A stretch of DNA of 64,000 nucleotides from Pseudomonas sp. H1h (GTDB lineage: Bacteria > Pseudomonadota > Gammaproteobacteria > Pseudomonadales > Pseudomonadaceae): positions 62,001 to 126,000 of the forward strand of contig NZ_AYMJ01000030.1 of the NCBI RefSeq assembly GCF_000633255.1. Reading direction: 5' to 3'. Under the pieces are notes generated by a model. It made no database searches, was not told the DNA's origin, and worked only from the letters and a program-made list of their open reading frames with translations. Shown here one piece after another: positions 60,386 through 64,000 of this stretch. Position numbers and translations under genes: made by a program. The stretch's first letter is position 1, and every line of letters starts with the position of its first letter.

Positions 60386-60769
60386 TCAGCCATGGGTACC
60401 CAGAACCATGTGGGCAAACTCTTTCTTGCCTGACTGTAGATCCGCGTGCTGCTCCAGGTGCGCGCGCCACGCAGACTCCAGCATGGATCCATCGAAATCG
60501 CCGTCAGTAGCAACGAAAGCGGCGGCATCGTCCCTCACTGCCTGGATGTATTGTTTGGAGAGCGCTTTAAAATCGTCCGTCGTCGTAATAAACGGCATTA
60601 CCGTGGTGATGAGTAATCCATATCCAGTTGTTGAAGAGGGGCTGAAATCTGGGTGGCCATTACTGCTCAATAGCTCAGATCGAACATTGGAGCTAGCGAC
60701 GAGTGCCAGCGCGGCTAGCCAATAGCGCCCAAAGGCCATGATCCATCTTTTGTTTTGTCGAGTAGCCAT
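60386..60769 (-). CDS. Small exported DUF2388-family protein
   Basis: The 127-residue product has a hydrophobic signal segment (about residues 11-28, FGRYWLAALALVASS) and a C-terminal half containing AVRDDAAAFVATDGDFDGSMLESAWRAHLEQH. This matches the RDDAAxFVAxxGxxxGxxLExA pattern of the Pseudomonas-restricted DUF2388 family. The function of the family is unknown. I favour the ATG at 60769 (GGGAG about 12 bases upstream) over those at 60820 and 60739. It lies between the CdsA relic and the lipase gene, and is probably separate from both. Confidence 0.68.
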   Translation of the reverse strand: MATRQNKRWIMAFGRYWLAALALVASSNVRSELLSSNGHPDFSPSSTTGYGLLITTVMPFITTTDDFKALSKQYIQAVRDDAAAFVATDGDFDGSMLESAWRAHLEQHADLQSGKKEFAHMVLGTHG

Positions 60770-60887
60770 GATCTGGTTGAGCTCCCTGTCTGATAACGCC
60801 CAAGGGGGGCGGTCGACCATAAGCGATGCGTGTCATCGTGTAGATTCAGCCAATGAAAAGCTCTCCGGGTCGCGTGAGCCACAAACA

Positions 60888-63224
60888 CTAAACAATCGAG
60901 TCAATATCCAGATGAAACGGCGTGCCCACGGCATGCCCTCCGGTCATCGCTGCGATGGCGGCATCGTGGTCCTGGGCTGCCGGAGGGATCATCGCCAGTT
61001 GTTCCTGAACGAGGTTTTCCGGATGGGCGTTCCAACGCAGCAGGTTTTCCTGCACCCACTCGGGCTGTTCGGCATAGCTGCCGTAAACCTCGGCTTCGGT
61101 AACTCGCTGGTTCTTCAAGGCCAACAGGCGAGTCTGGGTCGTGGTGATCTTGTCGATTTCATTGTTGAGTGCATCGGTTTTTTGGGTACTTTCCTGGTGG
61201 CGGGCATAGGCGTGGGGGTGGTTTTGAATAGTGCGTTCAATGGCGCGCAATTGGCCTTTGATGTTTGCCAATGCACCGCTGACCCATTCGAACTCCCGGT
61301 GCGTCACCAGCGAGCGTTTGAGTAACTGCGCCTCTTGCCAGCGGCGCAGGCTGGCCCAGCAGCCGGGGATGTAACTGCTAACCATCGAGTGATCGCCCGC
61401 CGCCAAAAGCTGCTTCAGCAATGAACCGCGCTTGGGCAAGCCATTGATGTTCTGCAAGGCTTCGGCGCAGCCGTGATCGTTGATGAGGCTGCAGCCCGGC
61501 TGCCAGAGAATGGAGGACTGGTGTTCCTTGTCGAACACCACTGGCATGAAATGGCGCAAGGCACCGTGATGCCCGTAATTCTCACCCGAGAAGTTGATCA
61601 TCCCCAGGATCAGCAAGGAAAAACCGGCGACCGGGTTAAGGACCAGCACCACTCCGTTTGCGATGTACATCGGCTTGGGGTTGGCAAAGGTGTTCATCCA
61701 GGTGGCGGGTACGCTAGGCACGGGGTCGTTCTGGTTGACGATGCGATGGTGGATCAGTGGCTGGGCGCTTTTGATGAAGGTCGTGTCGCCAGCGCGAGGG
61801 GCTCCGTAGGTGTAGAGCACGATATCCGGCTGGTAGCGCTGATTCCGGCGCAGCATCTCGGACAAGATCAGTGCTATCGCCCCGCCCAGGCTGTGTCCGG
61901 TAATCAGCAGTTTTTGCCCACTGTAAAACCTCTCCAGATAGCTCACGACAAGCGGGAAAACCGCTTGGGCGCCACCGTAGAAGCCACGGTGCACCTTGCC
62001 TTCTCCTTCTTGAAAAGGAACCTGATAGGCGTCTCCATCACGCAGGCCATCGGGTAACGTTTCATTGGTTCCCCGGACACTGATCAATATCACCTCGTCG
62101 TGATGCGTAATAAAGGCCTGGGTGTCCGTACTGTCGGCTTGTCTGCGATCATCGAAAAAGTGCAGCTTGGCCGGATGTTCCTGTTCATCCCCCAGTGCTG
62201 GATCATTCACCTCGGGGTAGAGCTGTGGATCGAACGGCACCACTTCCAACCGTTTCGAGTAAGGCACTTCTTCATACAACGGGTAGTACTTCTCCGTTTG
62301 CGCCGCATCGACTTGCCACAACTCATCAAACTGCGGCAGCGCATGGCCGAACCAATTACCGCTGCTTGGCTGCACGGGGAAACTCACACAGTCGGTCTTG
62401 ACCGGTTGCGTGTTCGGCTCCTGGCCGAAGTCGGTGTAACTCAGGGTCGCCATCAATGACAGTTGATAGAGGTTGAGTGCGCAGAATTCATTGCCGGTCG
62501 ACAGCATTGGACGTAGCGCTCGCATGGGGCGTACTTCCAGTACATGGTGCTTGTTCGGCAACAGGGCAATGCCCTTGGGTTTGGGCGGTGGCGGGGCGAA
62601 GCCCAACTCGACCGTGGCCATGCTGGCCTGACTGAAGATCGCGCTCATTCCTCCGTCCGGCGCATTGGTATCAATCTGCGCGAACGCTCGGGTTTGGGGC
62701 GTGGAGCGCATTAGTTTGTGCACCACCATATTCGGCGGATCACGACGCTCCGCCAGAGGCGGCAAGTGCGCCACATGTTTGACCAGTTCGCTCACTTCAA
62801 CCTGGTAATAGGCGTTGGTCCCGGCAAGGTCTTTTGCTGGGTTGGCCTGGGTACGCACGCCTGATTTGGTGAAGAAGCGGGTTTTCTCGGCGCGAACCTG
62901 GAGTTCGGTGATGGGGAGGGGGTAGTGCTTCCTTCGAATTAACTCACTGTAGTCATCATCTCGACCTTGATATGAATGATTGAGTTTAAGTACCACTGGC
63001 CCACGAAAATGGTTTGTGACTTTTCCAGAGCCCTTTGCATCCAGCTTGCCCGTGTAAACGGTGTCCTCATAATCGATGATTTCGTAGATCAACCCGGCAT
63101 AGGGCTTGCCATCACCAAACTCGTCCACCAATTGAAAGCTCGTCGAATGTCCGCGCATTGGGCAGGCGTGGATGTTGCCTTGCATAAAGGCAGCGACGCT
63201 CGGATCTAACGGTTCAATGCTCAT
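60888..63224 (-). CDS. Class 3 lipase-domain protein, candidate type VI secretion effector
   Basis: The 778-residue product starts with an N-terminal domain (about 1-150, with CPMRGHSTSFQLVDEFGDGKPYAG and LPITELQVRAEKTRF) that I associate with Pseudomonas type VI cargo proteins. A lipase class 3 domain (about 290-560) follows, with nucleophile Ser445 in GHSLGG, a likely catalytic Asp in NQNDPVPSVP and candidate His residues after it. A hydrophobic stretch (about 525-550) and a helical C-terminal region complete it. There is no signal peptide. The start codon overlaps the stop of the lipoprotein gene (ATGA); AAGGA is well spaced. A phospholipase that attacks rival membranes is the inferred role; no VgrG or PAAR gene is in the window. 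Confidence 0.8.
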   Translation of the reverse strand: MSIEPLDPSVAAFMQGNIHACPMRGHSTSFQLVDEFGDGKPYAGLIYEIIDYEDTVYTGKLDAKGSGKVTNHFRGPVVLKLNHSYQGRDDDYSELIRRKHYPLPITELQVRAEKTRFFTKSGVRTQANPAKDLAGTNAYYQVEVSELVKHVAHLPPLAERRDPPNMVVHKLMRSTPQTRAFAQIDTNAPDGGMSAIFSQASMATVELGFAPPPPKPKGIALLPNKHHVLEVRPMRALRPMLSTGNEFCALNLYQLSLMATLSYTDFGQEPNTQPVKTDCVSFPVQPSSGNWFGHALPQFDELWQVDAAQTEKYYPLYEEVPYSKRLEVVPFDPQLYPEVNDPALGDEQEHPAKLHFFDDRRQADSTDTQAFITHHDEVILISVRGTNETLPDGLRDGDAYQVPFQEGEGKVHRGFYGGAQAVFPLVVSYLERFYSGQKLLITGHSLGGAIALILSEMLRRNQRYQPDIVLYTYGAPRAGDTTFIKSAQPLIHHRIVNQNDPVPSVPATWMNTFANPKPMYIANGVVLVLNPVAGFSLLILGMINFSGENYGHHGALRHFMPVVFDKEHQSSILWQPGCSLINDHGCAEALQNINGLPKRGSLLKQLLAAGDHSMVSSYIPGCWASLRRWQEAQLLKRSLVTHREFEWVSGALANIKGQLRAIERTIQNHPHAYARHQESTQKTDALNNEIDKITTTQTRLLALKNQRVTEAEVYGSYAEQPEWVQENLLRWNAHPENLVQEQLAMIPPAAQDHDAAIAAMTGGHAVGTPFHLDIDSIV

Positions 63225-64000
63225 GGGGTCTCGTCCTTGTTTTCCGTGCAGCCCGGATAAATGGTGCAAACCCGCTCATCCACCATCCTGAAGGTGCTGA
63301 AGTCTTTGTGGTTGCCGTAACAAAACGCATGTTGATCTTCGAAACCTTTCCCCATGCAACGCTTCCAGCCGTTAGGCACCTTTACCCAGGTATCCCCCAT
63401 GTAGGGCTCCTCTTCTTCGGACAACCTGATCCTCAGCTTTATGGTTTTCCCCGAGAGCTGTGTCAGCGTGTAAGCCGTGAACGGACGACTTCGGCCGACA
63501 TTGCCCTGCGCATCCATTTTTTTGCAGGTAAGCAGTTTGATCAGGTAACGCTTCGGCCCCACCGTGCGAAAAAACCACATGCACTCGCCGAAAAACTCAC
63601 CTCTACCGTCTTCGCCGAAAGTCCCCATGTGCCGCTCCAGTAACTCTGGACGTACGGCAAATGACGCATAGTCATAACTGCTATCACTCCGTTCCGGACC
63701 AAAAACGCCGATGATCTTGACCTCTACATGATTCAGCGCCAGCGGGCAGTTGCTCACAGTTCTGTAAAGCGGGATTCGGGAAGTGGGCTCGTAGACCATG
63801 TTGGTTTTATTGAATCCAAGCTGGGTATTTTTTCCACCGGGAACCGAGCATGTCTGATCTTTGGCGGGCACGTAGGTGGCCGTCATGTCGTATTTGAAAT
63901 TGGGCGGCAAGTCAGGAACAAAGGTGAAAGTGTTCGACTTGCCTGCAACAGAGCAACCCAGGTTCAGGGCGACGCAACCGACAAGTGCCAGACATCGAAG
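63221..64000 (-). CDS. Lipoprotein, candidate immunity partner of the lipase (5' end outside the window)
   Basis: The open frame continues past the window edge and encodes at least 259 residues. The first visible residues, LRCLALVGCVALNLGC, look like a lipoprotein signal with lipobox LVGC, so the mature protein is probably anchored in a membrane facing the periplasm. The body contains VPAKDQTCSVPGGKN and several Cys but no family I recognise. It overlaps the lipase gene by 4 bp, the arrangement expected of a lipase effector with its periplasmic immunity lipoprotein. That role is inferred from context. Confidence 0.65.
   Translation of the reverse strand, partial: LRCLALVGCVALNLGCSVAGKSNTFTFVPDLPPNFKYDMTATYVPAKDQTCSVPGGKNTQLGFNKTNMVYEPTSRIPLYRTVSNCPLALNHVEVKIIGVFGPERSDSSYDYASFAVRPELLERHMGTFGEDGRGEFFGECMWFFRTVGPKRYLIKLLTCKKMDAQGNVGRSRPFTAYTLTQLSGKTIKLRIRLSEEEEPYMGDTWVKVPNGWKRCMGKGFEDQHAFCYGNHKDFSTFRMVDERVCTIYPGCTENKDETP

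Noticed and set aside
60159..60528. Short frames on both strands across the gap between HU and the DUF2388 gene.
   Set aside because: They cross the CdsA remnant in wrong frames and have no coding support.

Overview
The window is chromosomal DNA of a Pseudomonas of the fluorescens group. Three things show this: high-GC genes with fluorescens-type codon use, fifteen paired copies of the GTGGGAGCGGGCTTGCTCGCGAA-type REP palindrome, and a gene backbone that follows the order I remember from P. aeruginosa PAO1, from uvrD (PA5443) through pyc, aspA, purEK, pst/pho and ubiCA to the HU gene (PA5348). In PAO1 that stretch lies on the origin-proximal left side of the chromosome. No rRNA, tRNA, CRISPR array, prophage or complete insertion sequence was seen.

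Layout. 0-12 kb is core: the start of a Tim44-like gene, an EamA exporter subunit, uvrD, a PAS-GGDEF-EAL c-di-GMP protein, a HexR-like regulator with a perfect palindromic operator, a small envelope protein, a LysR regulator and the two-subunit pyruvate carboxylase pycA-pycB. 12-29.5 kb looks accessory: an autotransporter with a Gln-Gln-Pro tract and the relic of a second autotransporter beside it, a PaiB/GNAT/GNAT operon divergent from a MocR regulator, two tandem paralogous proteins of about 1,500 residues each, and an acetylpolyamine deacetylase/polyamine-binding operon. 29.8-36.6 kb holds an AraC regulator, asparaginase, an alanine/glycine symporter and aspA with a divergent LysR gene; together these turn asparagine and aspartate into fumarate. 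36.8-42.7 kb holds purEK behind a structured leader, small stress and secreted proteins, a hexose-6-phosphate mutarotase, a thioesterase and an MFS transporter.

42.9-56 kb is the phosphate regulon: pstS, pstC, pstA, pstB and phoU read rightwards, and phoBR reads leftwards at the far end, with PHO boxes before pstS, pstC and phoB. A receiver-domain protein, an M23 peptidase and a CorC-like protein lie between phoU and phoR. 56-60 kb holds a small secreted protein, ubiCA, rubredoxin with its reductase, and HU. 60-64 kb is accessory again: a frameshifted remnant of a phosphatidate cytidylyltransferase gene, a DUF2388 protein, and a GxSxG lipase overlapping a lipoprotein gene, which together look like a type VI effector/immunity pair.

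The strongest unexpected signals are: (i) a 12-bp-periodic array of DnaA-box-like 9-mers, two of them perfect TTATCCACA, inside the interdomain linker of the MocR gene; (ii) the twin giant proteins, both carrying LRLRGG, the ubiquitin C-terminal hexapeptide, at residue 919; (iii) the purE leader with two terminator-like hairpins and a ribosome-site-masking stem; and (iv) gene relics (autotransporter tail, cdsA-like gene) at the edges of accessory blocks.
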